Shown: piece by piece, positions 24,901 to 33,552 of the stretch
Layout of the letters: each line of letters opens with the position of its first letter
Position numbering within the stretch: position 1 is the first letter of the stretch
Source of the DNA: Alloacidobacterium sp963823845
GTDB taxonomy: Bacteria; Acidobacteriota; Terriglobia; Terriglobales; Acidobacteriaceae
Direction of reading: 5' to 3'
Assembly (NCBI GenBank): GCA_963823845.1
Contig: CAWGND010000014.1
Span: 124,001-188,000 of the forward strand
Length of the DNA stretch: 64,000 nt
Position numbers and translations under genes: made by a program
Notes under the pieces: model-generated
What the model saw: the letters and a program-made list of their open reading frames with translations, nothing else
Told to the model about the DNA's origin: nothing
Database searches by the model: none

Positions 24901-25697
24901 TGAAAAGAGACACACACGCAGGAGAATTCGCAGCGGTCGCCGCGCTGCTGGTCGGCCTGTACGCCAGGAGTTTTGCCCAGGAGCCTCAGGCAGCGCAACC
25001 CCCGCAAGCTCTGGTCCAGGCGCAGACGTCGAACGAGACTCCAGTTGTGCTCGATCGTGTCATCGCCATCGTGAATGGCGATGTTCTGCTGCAAAGCGAT
25101 GTGCGCGAGGAGATGCGCGTTGCCGTCCTGCAGGTCTTCACTGTTCCCGCCGGTCAAAACACAGAGATCAATGCGGCGCAGCGGCTGATCCGGCGCGCGC
25201 TGATCCTGAGGCAGATGAGAGAACAGAAGCAGGTCGACTATACGGTCAGCGATGATGAAGTGAAGAAGAGCCTTGCGGAGGTGCGCTCGCAGATTCCCAT
25301 CTGCAGGCAGATAGGTTGCTCGACTGAGGAGGGTTGGCAGGCGTTCCTCAAGGCCAACAGTCTGACCGAGCAGGAAGTTGAGGACCGCTGGCGGCAGCGT
25401 CTGGAGATTCTCAAGTTCATCAACGCCCGTTTCGGCGCGGGTATCCGCATCTCCCGCCAGGACATTCAGAAGTACTACCAGACGAGCATAGTGCCAGCCT
25501 TTGAAAAGCTGAAGGAAACGCCGCCCACCCTAGAAAGCACATCACCGCGCATTCGCGAGATTCTTTTACAGCAACAGGTAAACTCCATGCTCCATGACTG
25601 GCTGCAGAGCCTGCGCGACCAGGGAAGCGTGCAGATTCTCGATCCTGCCTACGCTCAAATCGGCAGCTCGGGCGACGATGATGAGGGTGGAGCATGA
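24900..25697 (+). CDS. SurA-like periplasmic chaperone without PPIase domain
   Basis: A 265-residue secreted protein. After the signal peptide (AVAALLVGLYARSFA) it has VVLDRVIAIVNGDVLLQSDV, the signature start of the SurA N-terminal domain, and a helical chaperone core to about residue 200. The closing helices (QQQVNSMLHDWLQSLRDQ) match the C-terminal SurA helix. The parvulin domain is replaced by a short linker (FEKLKETPPTLESTS). It overlaps the Omp85 stop by one base (TGATG) and the TamB start by four, so it is tightly co-expressed and likely feeds outer-membrane proteins to the assembly machinery. Confidence 0.88.
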   Translation: MKRDTHAGEFAAVAALLVGLYARSFAQEPQAAQPPQALVQAQTSNETPVVLDRVIAIVNGDVLLQSDVREEMRVAVLQVFTVPAGQNTEINAAQRLIRRALILRQMREQKQVDYTVSDDEVKKSLAEVRSQIPICRQIGCSTEEGWQAFLKANSLTEQEVEDRWRQRLEILKFINARFGAGIRISRQDIQKYYQTSIVPAFEKLKETPPTLESTSPRIREILLQQQVNSMLHDWLQSLRDQGSVQILDPAYAQIGSSGDDDEGGA

Positions 25698-28600
25698 GCA
25701 CGTTGCCGTCAAATCTTCCAGACGCTCCGCCGGTGAGAAAGCAGAAGATCTGGCTGCGCATTTTCGCGGTTGTGGCTGTCCTGGTCCTGCTCGCCATCGG
25801 CGGAATCATCTGGTACGCCTCAACGCCGACATTTCAAAGTCTGGTTCGGGAGAAGCTGATCGCCACGCTGGAACAGGCAACCGGCGGCCGCGTGCAACTC
25901 AACGCGTTTCGGTGGTCGGTGCGGCATCTCGCCTTCGAGGCTGATGGCCTGACGATCCACGGATTGGAGGCAGCGAACGAGGTTCCGTATGCGCATGTCG
26001 ATCGCATTTATGTACGAGTGAAGATTCTTTCCTTCATCCGGCCCAAAGTTGATCTGAATTATCTCGAGGCCGACCACCCGGTCTTCCATCTCATCATTTA
26101 TCCCGACGGCTCGACGAACCAGCCTCGCCCTAAGACCGTGAGCAGCGGTAAATCTGCAAAAGACACGGTCTTCGATCTGAAGGTGGGAAGAACGGAAATC
26201 AGGAATGGTGTTGCGCTGATCAATGAGCGGAAGATTCCGTTTGACCTTGCCGCAAATGATTTAGGTGTCGCCGTAACCTATGCCCCGCTTCAGGACCATT
26301 ACCTCGCAACACTTCATGCTGCTGATATCACAGCGCAACGGGGAAAATACCCGCCTGTCCAGTCAAGACTGGATCTCTCGGCCGATATAGGGCGCAATAC
26401 GTTGAATGTGTCACAGTTACAGTTGCAAACTGGGCCATCGCTCTTGAAGGCGACCGCCAGCCTACAGAATTTTGCCGATCCTCATTGGAACCTGACTGCT
26501 CAGGGAAAGGTAGACGTCAGGGAAGTGATGGCACTTGAGCCCGTCGATGGTGTGGATCACGGCCTTGTCGATCTTGATCTGAAAGGGCAGGGGACGCGCA
26601 CACAACTTGCTCTGGACGGTCAAGCAAAGGTTGCAGGAGCTGCTTATCACGTCGGCACCGTGCATATAGTTGGAGTCGACGTAGACACGGCGATTCACGC
26701 GACCGAGCAGGATCTCGTGTTCACCGGAGTTCGGGCGCGCATTCCTCGTGGCGGCAGCGTCGATGCCGAGATGCGCCTAGCCCACTGGCTGGGTGCGACC
26801 TTTGCGCCGCCAGGACAGCCGCCGTCGGCGACCCTACTGCGGGGTACAATTCGCGGAAAGCTGCGTGGAGTCACGATGCGTACGGTGATGACCCTCGTTG
26901 CTCCTCGGGAATATAGCGAGATGGGCTTCGATGCTGTCGTTTCGGGCGATGGCAGTGTCGACTGGACCGGCGATGCATCCGACCTGACGGCGAAGGCGAA
27001 TGTGAGGTTCGTGCCTTCTGCACATACGCCCGAGGGCGAAGTGCCCATGTCCGGCATGCTCGACGGGACCTACTTCCAGAGAAACGGGAGCGTACAGATC
27101 AGGCAATTGCAGGCGCAGACGCCCGCTACGCAGATTCAGATCTCAGGCGGACTAGGCGTCTATCCCATCACCGGGCCTGCCACTCTGCAGGCGAATGTGG
27201 AAACAACCAACCTTGCCGAATTCGATCAGGCGCTAACAGCGTTGGGTGTCTCTGTACAAGGCAAAAAAGGCGTGCAGGCTTTGCCGCTGCGCCTGCAGGG
27301 ACGGGCGCAGTTTCAAGGCACAATATCCGGGAATCTTTCGAATCCCGACGTGAAGGGGCACCTGGTAGCGAGCAATTTTGACTTGCTGTTGCCAGCCGAG
27401 ACAACTCCATCGCCCGCCGCAGCGGAACCAGTGACGGAGCCCGCACAATCTCAGGCGCCGGTTCCAGCTTCCGCTGCCGCCCCCAATGCGGAGCGAGTCA
27501 TTCACTGGGATTCCCTAGAAACAAACGCGGAGTATTCATCGCAATTGATCGCCGTGCAAAACGCAACATTGACCCGCGGCAAGACCTCGATTCATGCTTC
27601 AGGCCAGTTGCATGCACATCGCATCTCGGCGCGCCAAAGTGCTTTCGACGGCGAGTCGGCGATCAACGCGGACGTTAAGGTACAAGACGCTTCGCTCGAT
27701 GAGGTGCTGGCGCTCGCTGGACAGAATCTCCCCGTGACCGGCATTGTGAATCTCAACGCGCGGGCTGGCGGGGAACTACGCAACCTGAATGGCGGTGGAC
27801 ATCTTGCCATCCAGGGAGGAGAGGCGTACGGCGAGCATTACCGCAGTCTGAACGCTGATCTTAAGTTTGCCGGAGAAGAGATCGGCGTATCGAAACTCGT
27901 ACTGCTGCAAAATGGCGGGCAAGTTACAGGAAGCGGCGGAATTGGCATCCGCACGAAGCAATTTCACTTCCAGGCCGAGGGCAAAGGCTTTGATCTGAGC
28001 CATACTGAACACTTCCAAAATGCAAAATACCCAATCAACGGTGAGCTCGCTTTTTCTGCGGACGGCTCCGGAACGCTCGAGTCGCCCGCGATTCACGCCA
28101 ATGCGCATCTCTCGAAGATCACCGTAGGCAAAGACACGAACGGCACAGTGGATGTCGAAGCCCATACGGATCATGGGAACGTGCTTTATATCGCCACCGG
28201 ACGCCTGAGGTCAGCGTCCTTGCAGATCAATGGAGAAACGTCGCTCTCCGGTGACTACAAGACGCAGGCGAGCGCTACGCTTTCAAATCTCGATATCGAT
28301 CCCTTCATGGAGATGTTTCATGTCGAAGGCGTCAAGTGGCACTCGTCCGTAGCTGGAAACGTGAACGTGTCAGGTCCGTTGCGCCAGCCGCGGCAACTGC
28401 AGGGCGATGCACAGATCGGTCAGCTCTCGCTTGCGGTCGGCGGAGTTCCGCTCAAGAGCGAAGGTCCTCTCCATGCCCAGCTTAAGAACGGCATCTTAAG
28501 TCTCGATCCGCTGCACATCACCGGTGACAACACGGACCTGCGCGCCCAGGGGCGCATCGGGATCTTTCGCACAAATCATCTGATGAACCTGCATGGGGAG

Positions 28601-29857
28601 GGAGCCATCAACATGAAGCTCCTGCAAACGCTCTATCCGGATGTTGCTTCGTCCGGGCAGGTCACCTTCACCATGGATACAAATGGCGTTTTCAATCGTC
28701 CGGAGCTGACTGGCCAGGTGAAACTGACCAACGTGGCGATGAACACTGAGGGCCTGCCGAACGGGCTGAGCCAGTTGAACGGCACGCTGGAATTCGATCA
28801 GGATCGTCTGCAGGTAAAGAATCTTACGGGGACAACCGGTGGCGGCCAGGTGAGTATTACGGGATACGTCACCTATCAGCAGGGCATCTACGGCGACCTT
28901 ACGGCGACCGGCACCGATATCCGTATCCGTTATCCGGCCGGGGTCAGCTCGATGGTGAACACAAAGCTGCGATTGCAGGGAACGCAGAACAGCCTGGTGT
29001 TGAGCGGGAGCGTGTTGCTGACACGATTCAACCTCAGCCCGAATCTGGATTTTGCCAGCTTTGCCAGTCCATCGAGCGGCATCACTCCTCCGCCAGACCC
29101 CAATGCATTTTCGAATCGCATCCGGCTGGACATTCATGTAACGTCTTCGCCCGAGCTTGATTTCCAGAATTCGTTCGCGAAGCTCGCGGGAGATGTTGAC
29201 CTGCGCGTGCGCGGCACTCTTGCGCAGCCCACAGTGCTCGGACATATCAACGTCACCGAAGGCAGCGCAATCTTCGCGGGCACAAAATATCACCTGCAGC
29301 ACGGCGACATCTTCTTCAGCAATCCGGTGCGCATTGAGCCGATTATCGATCTCGACGCCACGGCTCACATCGAGGACTACGACATCACCATCGGTTTGCA
29401 TGGCCCGCCCGGCAATTTGTCGCCCACGTTCCGCTCCGAGCCGCCGCTCGCGCAGCAGGACATCTTCTCGCTTCTGGCCATGGGGCGTACCCAGGAAGAA
29501 CAACAAATTTACTCGATGCAGGCGCAACAGGCAGGTGCCAATACGGCTGCCGACGCGCTGCTGGGCGGCGCGCTGAATGCAACCCTCAGCAGCCGCATCC
29601 AGAAGCTGTTTGGCGGTGGAAGCGTGAAGATTGATCCTACGTGGGTCGGGTCCGTCGGCAACTCGACCGCGCGCATCACTGTGGCGCAACAGGTTTCAAA
29701 GAACGCGACCCTCACCTATGCGACGAACATCAACTCGACCGCGCAGCAGCTCATTCAGGCTGAGGTCAACGTGACCCCCACCATTTCGGTCCTGGCGGTG
29801 CGCGATGAATCCGGCGTATTCAGCCTTATGTTCAAATTGCATCGACGCTATCGATAG
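25694..29857 (+). CDS. tamB: TamB/AsmA-like inner-membrane translocation protein
   Basis: 1387 residues. One N-terminal transmembrane helix (IWLRIFAVVAVLVLLAIGGI) is followed by about 1300 residues of periplasmic beta-repeat sequence, as in AsmA/TamB lipid-groove proteins. The C-terminal DUF490 domain is clear: FAKLAGDVDLRVRGTLAQP, GHINVTEGSAIFAGTKYHLQ, DIFFSNPVRIEPIIDLDATA and LARKGPP-like GLHGPPGN. It closes the Omp85-SurA-TamB operon. A role in outer-membrane protein insertion or phospholipid transport across the periplasm is expected from the family. Confidence 0.93.
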   Translation: MSTLPSNLPDAPPVRKQKIWLRIFAVVAVLVLLAIGGIIWYASTPTFQSLVREKLIATLEQATGGRVQLNAFRWSVRHLAFEADGLTIHGLEAANEVPYAHVDRIYVRVKILSFIRPKVDLNYLEADHPVFHLIIYPDGSTNQPRPKTVSSGKSAKDTVFDLKVGRTEIRNGVALINERKIPFDLAANDLGVAVTYAPLQDHYLATLHAADITAQRGKYPPVQSRLDLSADIGRNTLNVSQLQLQTGPSLLKATASLQNFADPHWNLTAQGKVDVREVMALEPVDGVDHGLVDLDLKGQGTRTQLALDGQAKVAGAAYHVGTVHIVGVDVDTAIHATEQDLVFTGVRARIPRGGSVDAEMRLAHWLGATFAPPGQPPSATLLRGTIRGKLRGVTMRTVMTLVAPREYSEMGFDAVVSGDGSVDWTGDASDLTAKANVRFVPSAHTPEGEVPMSGMLDGTYFQRNGSVQIRQLQAQTPATQIQISGGLGVYPITGPATLQANVETTNLAEFDQALTALGVSVQGKKGVQALPLRLQGRAQFQGTISGNLSNPDVKGHLVASNFDLLLPAETTPSPAAAEPVTEPAQSQAPVPASAAAPNAERVIHWDSLETNAEYSSQLIAVQNATLTRGKTSIHASGQLHAHRISARQSAFDGESAINADVKVQDASLDEVLALAGQNLPVTGIVNLNARAGGELRNLNGGGHLAIQGGEAYGEHYRSLNADLKFAGEEIGVSKLVLLQNGGQVTGSGGIGIRTKQFHFQAEGKGFDLSHTEHFQNAKYPINGELAFSADGSGTLESPAIHANAHLSKITVGKDTNGTVDVEAHTDHGNVLYIATGRLRSASLQINGETSLSGDYKTQASATLSNLDIDPFMEMFHVEGVKWHSSVAGNVNVSGPLRQPRQLQGDAQIGQLSLAVGGVPLKSEGPLHAQLKNGILSLDPLHITGDNTDLRAQGRIGIFRTNHLMNLHGEGAINMKLLQTLYPDVASSGQVTFTMDTNGVFNRPELTGQVKLTNVAMNTEGLPNGLSQLNGTLEFDQDRLQVKNLTGTTGGGQVSITGYVTYQQGIYGDLTATGTDIRIRYPAGVSSMVNTKLRLQGTQNSLVLSGSVLLTRFNLSPNLDFASFASPSSGITPPPDPNAFSNRIRLDIHVTSSPELDFQNSFAKLAGDVDLRVRGTLAQPTVLGHINVTEGSAIFAGTKYHLQHGDIFFSNPVRIEPIIDLDATAHIEDYDITIGLHGPPGNLSPTFRSEPPLAQQDIFSLLAMGRTQEEQQIYSMQAQQAGANTAADALLGGALNATLSSRIQKLFGGGSVKIDPTWVGSVGNSTARITVAQQVSKNATLTYATNINSTAQQLIQAEVNVTPTISVLAVRDESGVFSLMFKLHRRYR

Positions 29858-29995
29858 TCACGAAAGAATTTGAAGAAACAGCGCGTCCAAATGCGGGTAG
29901 AATGTGTTCGAAGTAAAAGACGCTGCATTCAAAGTTCAGGCCAGCCCGGACATTATTGCTTGCCGCCAACCTGCAGCAACCCAGGAGAGCACGAC

Positions 29996-30793
29996 ATGAA
30001 AATCGTATTACGCCGTCTTGTTCCCGCTGTGGCAGCGGTTTTGCTTACAATTTCACCTTCTGCCATTGCGCCTCGTTCCACGGCCGCGGTAGCACAAAGC
30101 GCTGACGCGGGCCTGGATAACCAGATTCTGGCGGATGTCCAAAACAAAGCCCTGAACAAATCTCAATTCAAGAATGTAAAAGCTGCTGTTCAGAACGGGA
30201 TCGTCACGTTGACCGGAACTGTCGACATATATGACCAGAAAGCCGACCTCGACAAGCGTGTCCATCGGATTAAGAACATAAAAGGTGTAGAGAACGAGGT
30301 TGAAGTCGCCGGACCGGAAGTTCCCGACGCCGAACTGCAGGACAAACTGGTCAAGGCAATCTCGTACAGTCGCGTTGGCTACGGAACAACCGCGTTCAAT
30401 GCCATCAGCGTGAATGTGCAGAATGGCGTTGTCACTCTGGGCGGGACAGCTTATGGCCCAGTGGATGCTGATACCGCCGTCGCCGTCGCGGCCAACACCA
30501 AAGGTGTAAAGGACGTCATCAACGAGATTAAAGTGGATCCGGTTTCACCGATGGATGACCGCATCCGCCAGGCTGTCTACCGCGCTGTCTATGGTTTTCC
30601 CAGCCTGAACAAGTACTCCATCGACCCGGCCCAACCTATTCGCATCTCTGTCCAGAACGGCAACGTGACGCTTTTTGGAGTGGTTCTCAACCAGGGCGAC
30701 AAAAATGCCGCTGGCATCCGTGCAAATTCTGTTCCGGGAGTTTTTAGCGTGACCAACAATCTCCAGGTAGCAGGACAACCAGAAAAGAACTAG
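29996..30793 (+). CDS. Periplasmic protein with three BON domains
   Basis: A 265-residue exported protein. The signal peptide is MKIVLRRLVPAVAAVLLTIS. Three BON (OsmY/nodulation) repeats follow, each with the glycine-flanked VxNGxVTLxGxV core: VQNGIVTLTGTVD, VQNGVVTLGGTAYG and VQNGNVTLFGVVL. The ATG at 29996 has GGAG nine bases upstream. BON domains bind phospholipid or large solutes; OsmY-like proteins act as stress-induced periplasmic chaperones. It lies 138 bp after tamB and may also help the envelope. Confidence 0.88.
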   Translation: MKIVLRRLVPAVAAVLLTISPSAIAPRSTAAVAQSADAGLDNQILADVQNKALNKSQFKNVKAAVQNGIVTLTGTVDIYDQKADLDKRVHRIKNIKGVENEVEVAGPEVPDAELQDKLVKAISYSRVGYGTTAFNAISVNVQNGVVTLGGTAYGPVDADTAVAVAANTKGVKDVINEIKVDPVSPMDDRIRQAVYRAVYGFPSLNKYSIDPAQPIRISVQNGNVTLFGVVLNQGDKNAAGIRANSVPGVFSVTNNLQVAGQPEKN

Positions 30794-30905
30794 ACCTTCA
30801 ACATCACAAAGACACGGCCTCGTCTTGATTGCGACCGTTTGCTTCGCGTGCTGCGTCCAAAGATGTCCTAACATACACTGATAGTAGGGAGATTCATCGT
30901 AAGAG

Positions 30906-31770
30906 ATGGCACTATTGCGCAGCATCGGCATGACACTGGAAATGATCAAGTGGGAGCACTCGATCTTTGCCCTTCCATTTGCGCTGACGGGAGCTATGCT
31001 GGCCGCTCACGGATGGCCGCGTCCGAGGCAGGTGTTGTGGATTGTCGTGTGCATGGTCACGGCGCGCTCCGCGGCGATGGCCTTCAACCGCTGGGCGGAT
31101 GCCGATCTCGACGCCTTCGAACCCGCGTACGTCTGCGCGAGCAATTCCCTCCGGGTTGCTCACACGCGGCTTCGTCGCGGCGTTTACGATCTTCATGTCG
31201 GTGTTGTTTGTCCTGGCCGCGGCGCAGTTGAATCGTTTGACTCTATGGCTTTCTCCGGTTGCCCTCGCGATCCTGTTGCTCTACTCCTACACGAAGCGAT
31301 TCACCCGCTGGTCGCACTTATTTCTTGGCTTGTCGCTCGGGATCGCGCCCGCCGCCGCATGGATTGCGATCAGGGGCGCTCTCGACCCGCGCATTATGGT
31401 GCTCACGGCCGCAGTCCTCTTTTGGGTCGCAGGGTTTGATGTGCTCTATGCGTGCCAGGACGCCGAGCACGACCGCGCGCATGGCCTTAACAGCGTCCCT
31501 GCTGCTATTGGCGTTAGCGGAGCATTCTGGATCGCTCGCACCATGCATGCCATCATGCTCGCATTACTCTTGTGGCTCGTGCATCTGTTTGCCCTCGGAG
31601 CGGTGGGGCTTTTGGGCATCGCTACGGTCGCGGCGCTGTTGCTCTACGAGCATCTGATCGTATCGCCCAAAGACATGCGCCGCCTGAATGCCGCGTTCTT
31701 TACGATGAATGGCGTGATCTCAGTCGTGTTCTTCGTCTTCGTCGCAGCCGCCTTGCTCCTTAGGCGTTGA
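30906..31770 (+). CDS. UbiA-family prenyltransferase, frameshifted
   Basis: A 4-hydroxybenzoate polyprenyltransferase-type enzyme of quinone or lipid biosynthesis. The N-terminus (MIKWEHSIFALPFALTGAML, then MAFNRWADADLD) holds the first Asp-rich NRxxD motif. The protein continues in another frame as NPRTSARAIPSGLLTRGFVA to the stop at 31770. The second motif DVLYACQDAEHDRAHGLNSV is intact. One extra base lies at about 31113-31119; removing it gives 287 residues, normal for the MenA/UbiA-like family in this phylum. No other decay is seen, so an error in the sequence is as likely as a lesion. Confidence 0.85.
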
Positions 31771-31778
31771 CAAAGAAA

Positions 31779-31800
31779 AGCCCCGCAATAACGCGGGGCT
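31779..31800 (-). terminator. Rho-independent terminator of csbD
   Basis: On the minus strand AGCCCCGC-GTTATT-GCGGGGCT followed by TTTTC, 20 bp after the csbD stop. On the plus strand it lies just beyond the ubiA-like gene and may act for it too, but has no T-run there. Confidence 0.8.
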
Positions 31801-31819
31801 AGTCACAGGCAAAGTCCAA

Positions 31820-32116
31820 CTATGCAGGCTTGCGGTGTTGGTCGATTTTTTCGTTCACACGCTCTTTCATGTCCTGCACCTTGTTTGCGACGCGCTCGCG
31901 GGTATCGTTCGCATTGTGCTCGGCTTCGCGGCGTTCCACCTTAGCGTTATCTTGGGCAACTTCCTTCGCGTTGCCCCATGTCTCCTTCGCCGCGCCCTTC
32001 ACCTGGTCTGCCAGGCCTTCATTGGCAAGACGCTGATTGCCAACCGTCTCTCCAACTTTTTCCTTCACCTTGCCGGTTACCTGATCGAACTTGCCGCTTA
32101 CCTGGTCTTTATTCAT
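31820..32116 (-). CDS. CsbD-family stress protein
   Basis: A 98-residue, highly charged helical protein. It starts MNKDQVSGKFDQVTGKVKEK, the hallmark of the CsbD family, and continues with a long Lys/Glu-rich helix (ERVANKVQDMKERVNEKIDQ). Members are induced by general stress; their biochemical role is unclear. Next to it on the same strand is another small stress-type gene (32195-32347). Confidence 0.9.
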   Translation of the reverse strand: MNKDQVSGKFDQVTGKVKEKVGETVGNQRLANEGLADQVKGAAKETWGNAKEVAQDNAKVERREAEHNANDTRERVANKVQDMKERVNEKIDQHRKPA

Positions 32117-32194
32117 GACGATAACTCCTCAGATTGTGAGCCTTAACTATGGAAGCTTGAGGCCCGTGTAGTCGTCTTGCATACGACGTTTGCG

Positions 32195-32347
32195 TTATAC
32201 GACTGGGCGCCTGCCGCTGATCAGCTGGATCAACAATACCACCAGCGCCACAACCAGCAGGATGTGGATGTACCACCCAATCGCATGAAAGCTCACCAGA
32301 CCCACCAGCCACAATACCAACAGGATTACGAAAATTGTCCAAAGCAT
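32195..32347 (-). CDS. Lmo0937-family small membrane protein (DUF5670)
   Basis: A 50-residue hydrophobic protein, MLWTIFVILLVLWLVGLVSF followed by a second helix (HILLVVALVVLLIQLISG) and RRPVV. This is the lmo0937/DUF5670 pattern of tiny two-helix proteins, common near CsbD-like genes. The ATG at 32347 has GAGGAG ten bases upstream; the longer open frame upstream runs into pheA promoter DNA. Confidence 0.85.
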   Translation of the reverse strand: MLWTIFVILLVLWLVGLVSFHAIGWYIHILLVVALVVLLIQLISGRRPVV

Positions 32348-32463
32348 TTGTGCTTCTCCTCGTCTCTTGCCTGCAGCCTGAAATGGCCTACGGTGTGATA
32401 TGGTGCGCATGATGCCCGTTTGGGTTGCCGGAAATCCAAAACCTTTGGAGGGAAGTGCTGAGA

Positions 32464-33288
32464 ATGCAAGTCGCGATTCAGGGCGAGCCGGGATCATTCA
32501 GTCATGAAGCAGCAGGAAAATTGTTTCCCGAGGCAACCATTTTGCCATGCACGCTATCGCAGGATGTTTTTCGCACGCTGTCTGAGAAGGAAGTCGATGC
32601 TGCCGTCATTCCTATAGAGAACAGCCTTGCCGGTTCCGTCGTGGAGCATTACGACCTTTTGCTTGATCACGATGTTGCTATCGAGAGCGAAAGCCTACTG
32701 CGCATACGGCACAATTTGATCGCCGTTCAAGGATCGAGCCTTGGCCGCATACAGCGCGTCTATTCGCATCCAGTGGCTCTCGCCCAGTGCCGCAAATTTC
32801 TCGCGCAGCATCCTTCCATCGAGGCCATTCCTTTTTACGACACCGCGGGAAGCGTGAAGCAAGTCACGGAGCTTCGCGACCGCAGCTCAGCCGCAATCGC
32901 AAGCGCTCGCGCAGCCGAGTACTACGGTGGCGAAATTCTGGCAGCGAGTATTGAAGACAACGCCGAAAACTACACCCGGTTTTTCCTCATCCGACGTCGC
33001 GAGGACGTGCCGCGCAATTCAGACGCGGACAAAGTAAGCTTGGCCTTCACCGTCGAGAACCGGTCGGGAACCCTGGTGGCGGCGCTCGAAGTGTTTGCCA
33101 GTCAGGGAACGAATTTGACCAAGATCGAATCGCGCCCGGTGCAGGGAAAGCCCTGGCAATATGTCTTCTACGTCGATTACCAGCTTTCCACTCAGGTCCG
33201 CGCAGATATGGCGCTCGATCTACTGCGGCAGCACTGCTCCATGGTCAAGGAATTGGGACGCTATCGGGCAGCTCAGCGTCCGGAGTAG
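32464..33288 (+). CDS. pheA: Prephenate dehydratase
   Basis: A 274-residue monofunctional enzyme converting prephenate to phenylpyruvate in phenylalanine synthesis. It begins MQVAIQGEPGSFSHEAAGKL as family members do. The PIENSLAGSVVEHYDLLL motif, YSHPVALAQCRKFL, and the catalytic Thr in NYTRFFLI are present. The C-terminal ACT domain has the ESRP-type motif as IESRPVQGKPWQYVFYVD, so feedback inhibition by phenylalanine is likely. GGAGGGAAG precedes the ATG at 32464. Confidence 0.95.
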   Translation: MQVAIQGEPGSFSHEAAGKLFPEATILPCTLSQDVFRTLSEKEVDAAVIPIENSLAGSVVEHYDLLLDHDVAIESESLLRIRHNLIAVQGSSLGRIQRVYSHPVALAQCRKFLAQHPSIEAIPFYDTAGSVKQVTELRDRSSAAIASARAAEYYGGEILAASIEDNAENYTRFFLIRRREDVPRNSDADKVSLAFTVENRSGTLVAALEVFASQGTNLTKIESRPVQGKPWQYVFYVDYQLSTQVRADMALDLLRQHCSMVKELGRYRAAQRPE

Positions 33289-33529
33289 GATGTACCTCGT
33301 TTCAACTTGCACTCGATTCCAGCCGATGAAAGTTTCATGCGGAAACCGGTGCATGCCTAACAGCCGTATTTGCATCAAACGAGCCAAACAGGCCAATGAA
33401 AAACGGGGAGATTGATGGACGCTGACTCTAAGTCCATAGTCATCAGCCATTTTCGATGACCAATGGTGATTTGCGACTTTTTGGGGTGTGCGGAATCAAA
33501 TACTTGCAAATTGAATTGTAATAAGATCA

Positions 33530-33535
33530 TATAAT
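33530..33535 (+). promoter_or_regulatory. Probable -10 element upstream of lon
   Basis: A perfect TATAAT in an A/T-rich stretch 18 bp before the lon ATG. The best -35 candidates (TTGCAA at 33504, TTGAAT at 33511) have non-ideal spacings of 20 and 13, so the promoter assignment is tentative. The leader would be short, about 10 bases. Confidence 0.4.
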
Positions 33536-33552
33536 CTGATAAGAAGGCACTC

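Noticed and set aside
23968..24915. Long minus-strand frame opposite the Omp85 gene
   Set aside because: Shadow of the barrel coding region; no domain and no start signals.
28496..29689. 397-codon minus-strand frame opposite tamB
   Set aside because: Shadow of the DUF490 coding region with Arg/His-rich nonsense composition.
31042..31770. Independent 242-residue membrane protein starting inside the UbiA-like gene
   Set aside because: Its first 30 residues are out-of-frame translation; the rest is the C-terminal part of the same UbiA protein.
33289..33552. Small gene between pheA and lon
   Set aside because: No frame with a ribosome site or known domain; only a -10-like element near lon.
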